From Pseudescherichia sp032055545 (GTDB taxonomy: Bacteria; Pseudomonadota; Gammaproteobacteria; Enterobacterales; Enterobacteriaceae), in the NCBI GenBank assembly GCA_032055545.1, contig DAMBQR010000040.1:1-42369 (forward strand): DNA of 42,369 nt, in the 5' to 3' direction. The notes under the pieces are model-generated. The model was not told where the DNA came from. It saw nothing but the letters and a program-made list of their open reading frames with translations, and searched no databases. A program made the position numbers and the translations under genes. Positions 25,209-33,707 of the stretch are shown here, in pieces. Each line of letters starts with the position of its first letter. Within the stretch, counting starts at the first letter, position 1.

Positions 25209-26099
25209 ATGAACCGCGACGCCATCTGCCGTCAGCTGACGGAGCAGATTAAGCAGCTGAAAGATAATGAAAACAGGCTTAGCGCGCTGCTGCCCGACGT
25301 GCGCCTGCTCTACGGCACCCAGCCGGGAACGCGCACGCCGGTGATGTATCAGCCCGGCATCGTGATCCTCTTTTCCGGGCACAAAATCGGCTATATCAAC
25401 GATCGCGTTTTTCGCTACGACACCAATGAGTACCTGCTGCTCACCGTGCCGTTGCCCTTTGAGTGTGAGACCTTCGCCACGCCAGAGGTGCCACTGGCGG
25501 GGATCCGCCTGAACGTGGATATTTTACAGCTGCAGGAGCTGCTGATGGACATTGGCGAGGACGAACATTTCCAGCCTGCCATGGCGGCAAGCGGCATCAA
25601 TTCGGCCACGCTGTCGGGAGAGATCCTCTGCGCCATCGAGCGGCTGCTGGACGTGATGGCCCGGCCGCTGGACGCACGGATTTTGGGTAAGCAGATCGTG
25701 CGTGAAATCCTCTACCACGTGCTGACCGGGCCATGCGGCGGGGCGCTGCTGGCGCTGGTCAGCCGCCAGACCCACTTCAGCCTCATCAGCCGGGTGCTGA
25801 AACGTATCGAGAGCCAGTACACCGAGAACCTGAGCGTGGACCAGCTGGCCGCCGAAGCGAATATGAGCGTGTCGGCGTTTCACCATAACTTTAAATCGGT
25901 AACCAGCACCTCGCCGCTGCAGTATCTGAAGACCTATCGCCTGCACCGGGCGCGGATGTTAATGATCCACGACGGCATGAAGGCCAGCGCGGCAGCGATA
26001 CGCGTCGGCTATGAAAGCCCTTCGCAGTTCAGCCGCGAGTTCAAGCGCTACTTTGGCGTGACGCCGGGAGAGGATGCGGCGAGGATCAGAGGGGGTTAA
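25209..26099 (+). CDS. yqhC: AraC-family regulator YqhC
   Basis: 296 residues. N-terminal AraC_N cupin-type domain (YGTQPGTRTPVMYQPGIVILFSGHKIGYINDRVFRYDTNEYLLL) and C-terminal double HTH (LSVDQLAAEANMSVSAFHHNFKSVTSTSPLQYLKTYRLHRARMLM, then YESPSQFSREFKRYFGVTPGEDAARIR). It activates yqhD-dkgA in response to aldehydes. The ATG at 25209 follows GGAGAAG; E. coli annotations start about 15-22 codons earlier, but the added residues here look unrelated. Divergent from yqhD across 193 bases that should contain the YqhC site, not resolved by eye. Confidence 0.95.
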   Translation: MNRDAICRQLTEQIKQLKDNENRLSALLPDVRLLYGTQPGTRTPVMYQPGIVILFSGHKIGYINDRVFRYDTNEYLLLTVPLPFECETFATPEVPLAGIRLNVDILQLQELLMDIGEDEHFQPAMAASGINSATLSGEILCAIERLLDVMARPLDARILGKQIVREILYHVLTGPCGGALLALVSRQTHFSLISRVLKRIESQYTENLSVDQLAAEANMSVSAFHHNFKSVTSTSPLQYLKTYRLHRARMLMIHDGMKASAAAIRVGYESPSQFSREFKRYFGVTPGEDAARIRGG

Positions 26100-26107
26100 C
26101 GCGGTGT

Positions 26108-26137
26108 AATCCCCGGTGGCGCGATGCTTACCGGGGA
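26108..26137 (+). repeat. REP-type palindrome between yqhC and yghB
   Basis: CCCCGGT (26111-26117) pairs with ACCGGGG (26130-26136) around a 12-base loop; the form resembles the palindrome at 9700-9729. It lies between convergent genes and may act for both. Confidence 0.7.
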
Positions 26138-26150
26138 GACAAAACAGAGA

Positions 26151-26810
26151 TTAGGCGTTGCAGTACTTCTTCCTGATCACCACTACCAGCGTACCCAGCA
26201 GGCCGGCGACCAGCAGGAATACCGGCAGGATCATCAGGAAGGTCATGACCTGATCCTCATGGCGTTTCACGAAGGGGATCATGCTCAGGGCATAGCCGAG
26301 GCCGGTGACCACGCCTACCCATAGCAGGGCGCTCAGCCAGTTAAAGAACTGAAAGCGACGGTTCGACAGCCCGGAGATACCCGCCATGGTTGGCAGCAGA
26401 GTGCGCACAAAGGCAAGAAAGCGTCCGGCCAGCAACGCCAGCAGGCCATGTCGGTCAAACATGCAGGTGGCTCGCTGGTGATACTTCGCCGGCAGCTGTG
26501 CAAGCCAGCCCTTAACCACCCGCGTATTGCCAAGCCAGCGGCCCTGGATATAACTCAGCCAGCAGCCGAGGCTGGCGGCGGTCGTCAGGATCACCAGCGC
26601 CGGAACAAAGTCCATCACCCCGCGGGCAATCAGCGCCCCGGTGAGCAGCAGCAGGCTGTCGCCGGGCAGAAATGAGGCAGGAAGCAGTCCATTTTCCAAA
26701 AACAGCGTTGCAAACATAACCAGGTAAACAACGCCAACAACATGTGGATTCGCTAACGCTGCGAAATCGTGTTGCCAGAGCGCAGCGATAATTTCTTGAA
26801 TAACAGCCAT
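26151..26810 (-). CDS. yghB: DedA-family inner-membrane protein YghB
   Basis: 219 residues, same as E. coli YghB. Polytopic DedA/SNARE-associated family protein with re-entrant segments: FLENGLLPASFLPGDSLLLLTGAL, the Gly/Arg motif GRFLAFVRTLLPTMAGISG and C-terminal helices. DedA proteins support membrane homeostasis and are proposed lipid scramblases/flippases; E. coli yghB is redundant with yqjA for cell division and drug tolerance. The ATG at 26810 is preferred, six bases after AGGA; an earlier ATG at 26816 abuts that site. Confidence 0.95.
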   Translation of the reverse strand: MAVIQEIIAALWQHDFAALANPHVVGVVYLVMFATLFLENGLLPASFLPGDSLLLLTGALIARGVMDFVPALVILTTAASLGCWLSYIQGRWLGNTRVVKGWLAQLPAKYHQRATCMFDRHGLLALLAGRFLAFVRTLLPTMAGISGLSNRRFQFFNWLSALLWVGVVTGLGYALSMIPFVKRHEDQVMTFLMILPVFLLVAGLLGTLVVVIRKKYCNA

Positions 26811-26941
26811 GGACATTCCTGTGGAACCGCATAATTAGGGCTTATTGTACTCCTGAAATGCCCGCAGCACCTTGATCGTTAGCGCAAGAAATGCAGACAA
26901 TTCCACTGGTTTTGTCTAAATCTCTACCAGCCTCATACACT

Positions 26942-28129
26942 TTACACGATACGTTCAAATCCTGCCGCTAAATCAGCCATCAGATCGTCAACGTTTTCTA
27001 AACCAATGTGCACGCGGATTAGCGTTCCGGTGAAGTCGATTTCCCCTTCAGGACGGATAGCGGCGATATGCTCCGGCTGGTTAGCGAGGATCAGCGACTC
27101 AAAGCCGCCCCAGGAGTAGGCCATGCTGAACAGGCTGAAGTTATCCAGATAGGCTGCCAGCTCGTCGTTGCTCAGGCGTTTGTTCAGCACAAATGAGAAG
27201 AGACCGCTGCTGCCGGTAAAGTCCCGCTTCCAGTACTCATGGCCCTTGCTGCCGGGCAGGGCAGGGTGGTTTACCTTCGCCACCTGCGGATGCGTCGCCA
27301 GCCACTCGGCAATGGCCAGGCTGCTCTCCTGGTGCTGGCGCAGGCGCACGCCCAGGGTGCGCAGGCCACGGCTGGTCATATAGGCGGTGTCCGCATCTAC
27401 CATCTGTCCCATTAGATAGGCATTCTCACGCAGCTGATCCCAGCAGCGGGCATTGGAGACTGCCGTGCCGACCATCGCATCCGAGTGACCAATGAGGTAC
27501 TTGGTCCCGGCCTGGATTGAGATATCGATCCCAAACTCCAGCGCCTTAAACAGGATGCCCGCCGCCCAGGTATTATCGATCATAATGATCGCCTCTGGCG
27601 CAACGCGGCGCACCGCCTCGACAATGGCCGGGACGTCGTGAACCTCCATGGTGATGGAGCCAGGCGCTTCAAGAAACACCACTTTGGTGTTGGGCTGGAT
27701 CAGGTTGGCAATGTCCGCGCCGATCAGCGGATCAAACCAGCCGGTGGTGACGCCGAGCTTAGCCAGAATTTTGCTACAGAAATCCTGGGTTGGCTCATAG
27801 GCGGTGTTGGTCACCAGAATATGGTCGCCCTGCTCAACAAAGGCGAGAAGAGTATTCGCCACGGCGGCGGCACCGCAGGGGAAGAGCGCGCAGCCTGCAC
27901 CGCCCTCCAGCTCGCACATTGCCTCCTGCAGAGAGAAGTGGGTCAGCGTTCCCCGGCGGCCATAGAACAGTTCGCCTTTAGCACGGCCGCGTGTGGCCTG
28001 TTTCTTGGCTTCCACCGTGTCAAAGACCAGCGACGAAGCGCGTTGGATCACGCTGTTCACCGAACCTTGAGTATATTTTTTGCTGCGCCCGGCATTCACC
28101 AGCGCGGTATCAATGTGCTTCGCTGCCAT
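26942..28129 (-). CDS. metC: Cystathionine beta-lyase
   Basis: 395 residues from the ATG at 28129, the E. coli length. PLP-dependent Cys/Met-metabolism enzyme converting cystathionine to homocysteine, pyruvate and ammonia. Visible motifs: YGRRGTLTHFSLQEAMCELEGG (phosphate-binding YxR region), NTWAAG (Asp-binding for the pyridine N) and SIQAGTKYLIGHSDAM (Schiff-base Lys). A GTG two codons earlier (28135) is open, but AGGA spacing favours either; family alignment favours the ATG. Met boxes lie directly upstream. In E. coli metC is divergent from and adjacent to exbB; here two genes intervene. Confidence 0.97.
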   Translation of the reverse strand: MAAKHIDTALVNAGRSKKYTQGSVNSVIQRASSLVFDTVEAKKQATRGRAKGELFYGRRGTLTHFSLQEAMCELEGGAGCALFPCGAAAVANTLLAFVEQGDHILVTNTAYEPTQDFCSKILAKLGVTTGWFDPLIGADIANLIQPNTKVVFLEAPGSITMEVHDVPAIVEAVRRVAPEAIIMIDNTWAAGILFKALEFGIDISIQAGTKYLIGHSDAMVGTAVSNARCWDQLRENAYLMGQMVDADTAYMTSRGLRTLGVRLRQHQESSLAIAEWLATHPQVAKVNHPALPGSKGHEYWKRDFTGSSGLFSFVLNKRLSNDELAAYLDNFSLFSMAYSWGGFESLILANQPEHIAAIRPEGEIDFTGTLIRVHIGLENVDDLMADLAAGFERIV

Positions 28130-28149
28130 CTTCACATTATCCTGATTTT

Positions 28150-28173
28150 ATACGTCTGGATGTCTAGACTACC
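28150..28173 (-). promoter_or_regulatory. Tandem Met boxes (MetJ operator) of metC
   Basis: Three adjacent 8-base units fit the MetJ consensus AGACGTCT: ATACGTCT (7 of 8), GGATGTCT (6 of 8) and AGACTACC (5 of 8). They lie 21-44 bases upstream of the metC start, so MetJ with S-adenosylmethionine should repress metC. Confidence 0.8.
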
Positions 28174-28296
28174 ACGGGCCGGTAAAAGTTGACCCGATCA
28201 TTTGCTAAAAATGCAGGGAATTTTTTGCCTGACCGCCGCTGAACGTCGTCCTGGTAGACAGCTTTGGCATAACGTGTAATACCAAAATCGAAGATG

Positions 28297-28312
28297 TGTG
28301 ATACCTGTATCA
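28297..28312 (+). promoter_or_regulatory. Possible CRP site upstream of the GPH symporter gene
   Basis: TGTGA-N6-TATCA has a perfect left half and a weak right half relative to TGTGA-N6-TCACA. It lies about 100 bases before the start of a sugar transport operon. Spacing to a TATAGC at 28343-28348 does not fit a standard class well. The rest of 28174-28404 shows no gene. Confidence 0.35.
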
Positions 28313-28410
28313 GTTATTAAAAAACATAAAAGGGGAGTGAAATATAGCAATAGGCCACAGCAGAAAAATAGCCGTAGATTGACGCAAACTTATTCTGTGG
28401 GAGATTGATT

Positions 28411-29838
28411 GTGGCAAATAATACAAGGTTGTCGATTGCAGAAAAATTAGGGTTTGGTATGGGAGACGCCGCCTGCGGCATTGTTTACTCCTCCGTGACC
28501 ATGTTTTTAACCTGGTTCTATACCGATATTTATGGCCTCTCCGCAGCAGCGGTGGGGGTGATGTTTTTAGTCACCCGCATCCTTGATGCCATTACCGATC
28601 CGCTCACCGGCATCGTGGCCGACCGGGTGAAAACTCGGTGGGGACATTTCCGTCCCTGGCTTATTTGGTTTGCTGTACCCTATGCGGTACTGGCCGTCAT
28701 GACATTTACGACTCCAGACTTTGGTGCCTCCGGCAAGCTAATCTATGCCTATATAACCTATACCCTGTTAATGCTCTGCTACACCTTTATTAATATTCCC
28801 TACTGCGCGCTGGGCGGGGTCATTACCCGCGATGAGAAAGATCGCCTGTCGGCGCAGGCCTACCGCTTTACTATCTCGTCCGCTGCCGGGCTGATGGTGT
28901 CGGTCGCTACACTGTTTCTGGTGGACTGGCTGGGTAAAGAGGATAAACAGTTTGGCTTCCAGGCGACGATGGGCATTATGGGCGCGATTGCCATTGTCAT
29001 GCTGCTGTTCTGCTTTTTCTCAACCAAAGAGCGTGTCGCTCCAGTGGTAGAAACCCAGAGCAGCGTACGGGAGGATATTCGCTGCCTGCTGGCAAACGAT
29101 CAGTGGCGCATTGTGGCAATTATCACTTTCTTTTCCAGTATGGCGGGGGTAATGCGCAGCGCGGCGACGCTCTATTATGCTACCTATTTAATGATGGGCG
29201 GCGTACATACGGCAACCGGCACGATAATGAAATCGGCCTTTGTCTCTACCAGCGTGGTGGGTACGATTATTGGCAGCCTCGCGGCCGGATATTTAGCTAA
29301 ACGCTACCGTGCCGTCTCGCTGTTTAAAAATATTAACCTGCTGCTGGTCTTTACCGGCGTGGTGATGTTCTTTATTCCACCTACGTGGCTGGCGGTGGTG
29401 TTCCCCCTCTATTTCCTGGTCGGCTTTTTCCATCAAATGTACCAGCCTTTTAAATGGAATATGATGGCCAATGCGGCGGACTACGGTGAGTGGAAATTCG
29501 GTCATCGTATTACCGGTTTATCCTATTCGGGGAATCTTTTTGCTTTAAAAATGGGAATGGCCGTGGCGGGCGCTGCCGTCGGGTTTGCGCTGGGGCTGTT
29601 TGGCTATCAGGCGGGCGTTGCCGAACAGACGCCGCTGGCTACCGCCGGTATTGTCGGCCTGCTGACCCTGGGGCCATCGATCTCCTATCTGATCCTCTGG
29701 TGGCTGGCGCGCTTCTACAAGCTCGATGACACCATGATGGCAACCATCCAGCACGATCTGGCCGCCCGTGAGCAGGCAGCCCGTCCGGCAGCCAGTGACC
29801 GTCCGGTGCGGGTAGGCGATGAACTGAAAAATGCATAA
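28411..29838 (+). CDS. GPH-family sugar:cation symporter (probable xyloside transporter)
   Basis: 475 residues, about 12 membrane helices. Glycoside-pentoside-hexuronide family features: GFGMGDAACGIVYSSVTMFLTWFYTDIYG at the N-terminus, the ITDPLTGIVADRVKTRWGHFRPW loop, and Asn/Tyr-rich helix 4 (YTFINIPYCALGGVITRDEKDR). It resembles E. coli YagG, YicJ and the Bacillus/lactic XynB-XylP group. The GTG start at 28411 follows GGGAG by seven bases; a TTG two codons upstream overlaps it and is rejected. It is 12 bases before a GH43 gene, hence import of xylosides or arabinoxylo-oligosaccharides is inferred. Confidence 0.88.
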   Translation: MANNTRLSIAEKLGFGMGDAACGIVYSSVTMFLTWFYTDIYGLSAAAVGVMFLVTRILDAITDPLTGIVADRVKTRWGHFRPWLIWFAVPYAVLAVMTFTTPDFGASGKLIYAYITYTLLMLCYTFINIPYCALGGVITRDEKDRLSAQAYRFTISSAAGLMVSVATLFLVDWLGKEDKQFGFQATMGIMGAIAIVMLLFCFFSTKERVAPVVETQSSVREDIRCLLANDQWRIVAIITFFSSMAGVMRSAATLYYATYLMMGGVHTATGTIMKSAFVSTSVVGTIIGSLAAGYLAKRYRAVSLFKNINLLLVFTGVVMFFIPPTWLAVVFPLYFLVGFFHQMYQPFKWNMMANAADYGEWKFGHRITGLSYSGNLFALKMGMAVAGAAVGFALGLFGYQAGVAEQTPLATAGIVGLLTLGPSISYLILWWLARFYKLDDTMMATIQHDLAAREQAARPAASDRPVRVGDELKNA

Positions 29839-29850
29839 GGGAGCAGCATC

Positions 29851-31380
29851 ATGTCTCAGAATACCTATCAAAACCCGATCCTCTGCGCTGACTACTCCGA
29901 TCCGGACATCGTCCGCGTTGGGGATGACTTTTTTATGGTGTCGTCGAGCTTTAACCATATGCCCGCGCTGCCCGTACTGCACTCAACGGATCTGGTCAGC
30001 TGGCGGATCGTCAACCATGTCTTCACCTCATTAGATCTCCCTGGTTACGATGCCATGCAGCCCGGAAAAGGGGTATGGGCACCCTCGCTGCGCTGGCATG
30101 ACGATCGCCTGTGGGTCTTTTTCAGCACCCCGGACGAAGGGATTTTTATGTGTCGTACCCGGGATCCGTGGGGGGAGTGGAGCAAGCCGCACTGCGTCCA
30201 GCCAGCTAAGGGCTGGATCGATCCCTGTCCCTTCTGGGATGAGGACGGTAGCGCCTGGCTGGTTCACGCCTTTGCCCATAGCCGCAGCGGCATTAAGCAC
30301 AGGCTACAGCTCTTCTCGATGAAGCCAGACGGTACGGCATTACAAGGAGAGGGACGAACTATCTATGATGGCAGCTGCGATCTACCGACGCTGGAGGGGC
30401 CGAAGGTCTATAAGCGCAACGGCCTCTACTATATCTTCGCGCCGGCGGGCGGGGTGGAGGCAGGCTGGCAGGCGGTACTGCGCGCGCCAGAGATGACCGG
30501 GCCGTGGGAGGCGCGGAACGTACTCTTTCAGGGAGGCACTGCCGTGAACGGGCCTCATCAAGGGGGATGGGTAGAGCTAAAAAACGGCGAGTGCTGGTTT
30601 GTTCATTTTCAGGATGCGCACCTCTACGGCCGTATTGTTCATCTTCAGCCGATGTCATGGGGCGAGGATGGCTGGCCGCGCATAGGTGAACCTCATGGTG
30701 AGGCAGGCGCCGGCCAGCCGGTTCTCCGCTGGCAAAAGCCGGGCGGGCTGCCGGCGGTGACGCCCTATGCACCCCAGACCAGCGACGATTTTGCTACCGG
30801 CAGACCCGGGCTGCAGTGGCAGTGGCAGGCCAATCCCCAGCCCCGCTGGCTGGTTCCGGCCCCGGAGGGCCTTCATCTGCGCTGTATTCCGCTACCCGAG
30901 TTTGCGGGTCAGCGAACGCTCTACGCTGCCCCGCAGCTGCTGCTGCAAAAGTTTCCCGCATTTGCCTTTGTCGCCCGCACGCGCGCAACGCTCAGCGCTG
31001 CAGATCCGGAAAACTTCGGCGGACTGATTATCTATGGCGAACGCTACGCAGCGCTGATTATTGCCCGTCACGAGGAGAGCTATCAGCTCTGCTATATCCA
31101 CGGCTGGATGAGTGATACCGGCGTCATTAGAGAGCAGCGCCAGGCTCTGCATACGCTCTCTGATGCAACCTGTGAGCTTCAGGTGAGCGTAGGGCAGGGC
31201 GGCGTCTGCCAGTTTGCCTGGCGTGAAGATAGCGGGGCGTGGCAGTCAGTACCGCGCACCTTTGCCGCAGGCAAGGGAAAGTGGGTAGGGGCTAAAGTAG
31301 GGATCTTTGCCGCTGCCACGGCAGAGACGCAGGCTGCCGGCGAATGCCGCTTTGATGATTTTGCGCTGGACGTCCGATAA
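29851..31380 (+). CDS. Glycoside hydrolase family 43 beta-xylosidase / arabinofuranosidase
   Basis: 509 residues, no signal peptide, so intracellular. The five-bladed GH43 domain (about 1-300) shows the inverting triad: base D17 (YSDPDIV), pKa modulator D124 (GWIDPCPFW) and acid E182 (TLEGPKVYKRNGLYYIF); spacing matches that of characterised beta-xylosidases. The C-terminal 190 residues are a beta-sandwich of the GH43 C2 type (FGGLIIYGERYAALIIARHEESYQLCYIHGW), typical of the subfamily that cleaves xylo-oligosaccharides. Forms an operon with the GPH symporter upstream. Whether xylose or arabinose is released cannot be told from sequence alone. The operon sits between metC and exbB, which are neighbours in E. 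coli. Confidence 0.9.
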   Translation: MSQNTYQNPILCADYSDPDIVRVGDDFFMVSSSFNHMPALPVLHSTDLVSWRIVNHVFTSLDLPGYDAMQPGKGVWAPSLRWHDDRLWVFFSTPDEGIFMCRTRDPWGEWSKPHCVQPAKGWIDPCPFWDEDGSAWLVHAFAHSRSGIKHRLQLFSMKPDGTALQGEGRTIYDGSCDLPTLEGPKVYKRNGLYYIFAPAGGVEAGWQAVLRAPEMTGPWEARNVLFQGGTAVNGPHQGGWVELKNGECWFVHFQDAHLYGRIVHLQPMSWGEDGWPRIGEPHGEAGAGQPVLRWQKPGGLPAVTPYAPQTSDDFATGRPGLQWQWQANPQPRWLVPAPEGLHLRCIPLPEFAGQRTLYAAPQLLLQKFPAFAFVARTRATLSAADPENFGGLIIYGERYAALIIARHEESYQLCYIHGWMSDTGVIREQRQALHTLSDATCELQVSVGQGGVCQFAWREDSGAWQSVPRTFAAGKGKWVGAKVGIFAAATAETQAAGECRFDDFALDVR

Positions 31381-31391
31381 TTTTCTGAAAA

Positions 31392-31426
31392 TTGCGCTTA
31401 CGGCATTTTTTACTGCGTAAGCGCAA
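31392..31426. repeat. Perfect 11-bp inverted repeat upstream of exbB
   Basis: TTGCGCTTACG (31392-31402) and CGTAAGCGCAA (31416-31426) are exact complements with a 13-base AT-rich spacer containing six T. It lies 11 bases after the GH43 stop. It could end the GH43 transcript imperfectly or bind a dimeric regulator; the absence of a T-run after the right arm argues against a plain terminator. Confidence 0.7.
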
Positions 31427-31460
31427 GGAAACTTTGTCAAAATTACGCCACTATGTAAAT

Positions 31461-31479
31461 ACTAATGAGAACTACTATC
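31461..31479 (+). promoter_or_regulatory. Fur box of exbB
   Basis: Thirteen of 19 positions match the Fur consensus GATAATGATAATCATTATC. Centred about 70 bases before the exbB start, as expected for iron-repressed exbBD. Confidence 0.7.
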
Positions 31480-31541
31480 AATTCGATGCTGTTTTGATAT
31501 TATTATGCTCAGATTTTGTGATTTGCGTCCGGAGATACAGA

Positions 31542-32276
31542 GTGGGTAATAATTTGATGCAGACGGATCTCTCCGTTTGGGGTATGTATCACCATGCCGA
31601 TATCGTCGTAAAGCTGGTGATGATTGGCTTGATTCTGGCGTCCATTGTCACCTGGGCGATCTTCTTTAGCAAAAGCGTAGAGATGTTCTCGCATAAGCGC
31701 CGTCTTAAGCGCGAGCAGAAGCTGTTAAGCGAAGCGCGCACGCTGGATCAGGCAAGCGAAATTGCAGCGGGTTTCCATGCCAACAGCCTTAGCACGCAGC
31801 TGCTGAACGAAGCGCAGAACGAGCTTGAGCTGTCCGCTGGCTCTGAAGATAACGAAGGCATTAAAGAGCGTACCGGCTTCCGCCTGGAGCGTCGCGTCGC
31901 CGCCGTTGGCCGCCATCTGGGCCGTGGTAATGGCTTCCTCGCCACCATCGGTGCAATCTCGCCGTTTATCGGCCTGTTCGGTACCGTATGGGGCATCATG
32001 AACAGCTTCATCGGCATCGCCCAGACGCAGACCACTAACCTTGCGGTCGTTGCACCCGGCATCGCCGAAGCGCTGCTGGCGACGGCAATTGGCCTTGTCG
32101 CCGCTATCCCGGCGGTAGTGATCTACAACATCTTTGCCCGCTCTATCGGCGGCTATAAAGCCATGCTGGGCGACGTTGCCGCGCAGGTGCTGCTGTTACA
32201 GAGCCGCGATCTCGACCTGGCTGCCAGCCCGTCGGCTGCGCCGGTTCACTCCGCACAGAAATTACGTTTAGGTTAA
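31542..32276 (+). CDS. exbB: TonB-system motor protein ExbB
   Basis: 244 residues, same as E. coli ExbB. Three membrane helices: IVVKLVMIGLILASIVTWAIFF near the N-terminus, then after a large cytoplasmic domain FLATIGAISPFIGLFGTVWGIMNSF and AEALLATAIGLVAAIPAVVIYN. Forms the proton channel with ExbD that energises TonB for siderophore and vitamin B12 uptake. The start is a GTG at 31542 (VGNNLMQTDLSVWG, GGAG seven bases upstream), as in E. coli; a 50-codon extension upstream is rejected because it reads through the Fur box and hairpin. exbD follows after 6 bases. Confidence 0.97.
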   Translation: MGNNLMQTDLSVWGMYHHADIVVKLVMIGLILASIVTWAIFFSKSVEMFSHKRRLKREQKLLSEARTLDQASEIAAGFHANSLSTQLLNEAQNELELSAGSEDNEGIKERTGFRLERRVAAVGRHLGRGNGFLATIGAISPFIGLFGTVWGIMNSFIGIAQTQTTNLAVVAPGIAEALLATAIGLVAAIPAVVIYNIFARSIGGYKAMLGDVAAQVLLLQSRDLDLAASPSAAPVHSAQKLRLG

Positions 32277-32282
32277 TTCCGT

Positions 32283-32708
32283 ATGGCAATGCGTCTTAAT
32301 GAAAATCTGGACGATAACGGCGAAATGCATGAGATCAACGTGACGCCGTTTATCGACGTCATGCTGGTGCTGCTGATTATCTTCATGGTGGCAGCCCCGC
32401 TGGCCACCGTTGACGTGAAGGTAAATTTGCCGGCCTCCTCCAGCCAGCCGCAACCGCGTCCGGAAAAACCGGTCTATCTGTCGGTAAAAGCGGATAACAG
32501 CATGTTTATCGGCAACGATCCGGTGACCGACGAGACGATGGTTAATGCGCTGAACGCCCTGACCGAAGGCAAGAAAGACACCACCATCTTCTTCCGTGCG
32601 GATAAAACCGTAGACTATGAAACAATGATGAAGGTGATGGACACTCTGCACCAGGCGGGCTATCTGAAGATTGGCCTGGTCGGTGAAGAGGTAACGCGTC
32701 CAAAATAA
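32283..32708 (+). CDS. exbD: TonB-system motor protein ExbD
   Basis: 141 residues as in E. coli. One N-terminal membrane helix carrying the essential proton-handling D25 (VTPFIDVMLVLLIIFMVAAPL), then a periplasmic domain that contacts TonB (VDVKVNLPASSSQPQPRPEKPVYLSV...). Six bases after exbB, in one operon, and closed by a strong intrinsic terminator. Confidence 0.98.
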   Translation: MAMRLNENLDDNGEMHEINVTPFIDVMLVLLIIFMVAAPLATVDVKVNLPASSSQPQPRPEKPVYLSVKADNSMFIGNDPVTDETMVNALNALTEGKKDTTIFFRADKTVDYETMMKVMDTLHQAGYLKIGLVGEEVTRPK

Positions 32709-32727
32709 GCGCGGTAATCAGACAAAG

Positions 32728-32753
32728 AAAAGGGGCCATACGGCCCCTTTTTT
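32728..32753 (+). terminator. Intrinsic terminator after exbBD
   Basis: A 10-bp perfect stem (AAAAGGGGCC / GGCCCCTTTT) with loop ATAC followed by more T, 20 bases after exbD. Because A-runs flank the other side, it may also work for yghA on the opposite strand. Confidence 0.93.
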
Positions 32754-32767
32754 GTTGGACGCAAAAA

Positions 32768-33664
32768 CTAGCTCAAGTGCATCCCGCCGGTCACGCCGTG
32801 TACTTCGGCGGTCACATAGCTCGACTCCTGGCTTGCCAGGTAGACGTAAACGGCAGCGACCTCGGCAGGCTGCCCGGCGCGTTTCAGCGGCGTGGACTGA
32901 CCAAACTTCGGCAGTTTCTCCTGCGGCTGGCCGCCAGAGATTTGCAGGGCCGTCCAGACAGGACCAGGCGCAACGCTGTTCACGCGAATGCCCTTCTCTG
33001 CCACCTGTTTTGCCAGCCCGCGGGTAAAGTTAAGGATAGCGGCCTTGGTAGAGGCATAGTCCAGCAGGGTCGCATTTGGCTGATAGGCTTCCACCGACGA
33101 GGTGGTGATAATGCTGGCACCCGGCTGCAGGAACTTCAGCGCCTCCTGGGTGATCCAGAACAGCGAGAAGACGTTGGTTTTATAGGTCTGCTCAAACTGC
33201 TCAGAGGTAAGGTCGGCAATATCTTCCACGGCGGTCTGTTTACCGGCGACCAGCGCCAGGATATCTAAGCCGCCCAGTGCATCCCGCGCCTGGTTAACCA
33301 GCGAGCGGGTAAAGGCCTCATCGGTCAGATCGCCGGGGATTAGCACCGCCTTACGCCCTTCAGCTTCAATCAGTGCTTTAACCTCCTGCGCATCCTCTTC
33401 CTCTGCGGGCAGGTAGTTGATAACGACATCTGCACCTTCACGCGCGTAAGCGATGGCGGCAGCGCGCCCGATACCGGAATCACCCCCTGTCACCAGTGCC
33501 TTACGATCCTTAAGGCGGCCGCTACCGACATAGCTCTTCTCGCCACAGTCTGGGACGGGATCCATTTTAGCCTGTACCCCTGGCGCGGGCTGTAACTGTT
33601 TCGGGTATCCCTCAGTGTAATACTGGGTTGTAGGGTCCTGAATTTTCGTCTGATCGTTTGCCAT
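32768..33664 (-). CDS. yghA: NAD(P)-dependent short-chain dehydrogenase YghA
   Basis: 298 residues; E. coli YghA has 294. An N-terminal extension typical of this SDR subgroup (DPTTQYYTEGYPKQLQPAPG...MDPVPDCGEKSYVGSGRL) precedes the Rossmann motif VTGGDSGIGRAAAIAYAREGADV, the NAG-like ALVAGKQ, active-site Ser (TTSS), YASTK and the PGPVWT loop. An oxidoreductase, reported to act on aldehydes/glucose-type substrates; physiological role unclear. The ATG at 33664 (MANDQTK) follows GGAGACGACTT; the longer frame to 33976 overlaps the next gene antisense to nothing known and is rejected. Convergent with exbD. Confidence 0.94.
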   Translation of the reverse strand: MANDQTKIQDPTTQYYTEGYPKQLQPAPGVQAKMDPVPDCGEKSYVGSGRLKDRKALVTGGDSGIGRAAAIAYAREGADVVINYLPAEEEDAQEVKALIEAEGRKAVLIPGDLTDEAFTRSLVNQARDALGGLDILALVAGKQTAVEDIADLTSEQFEQTYKTNVFSLFWITQEALKFLQPGASIITTSSVEAYQPNATLLDYASTKAAILNFTRGLAKQVAEKGIRVNSVAPGPVWTALQISGGQPQEKLPKFGQSTPLKRAGQPAEVAAVYVYLASQESSYVTAEVHGVTGGMHLS

Positions 33665-33707
33665 AAGTCGTCTCCATCTGTGATACATCCAGATTAAGGA
33701 TAGAAGC

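Noticed and set aside
31392..31541. 50-codon N-terminal extension of exbB
   Set aside because: Reads through the inverted repeat and Fur box; the conserved GTG start at 31542 has a good ribosome site.
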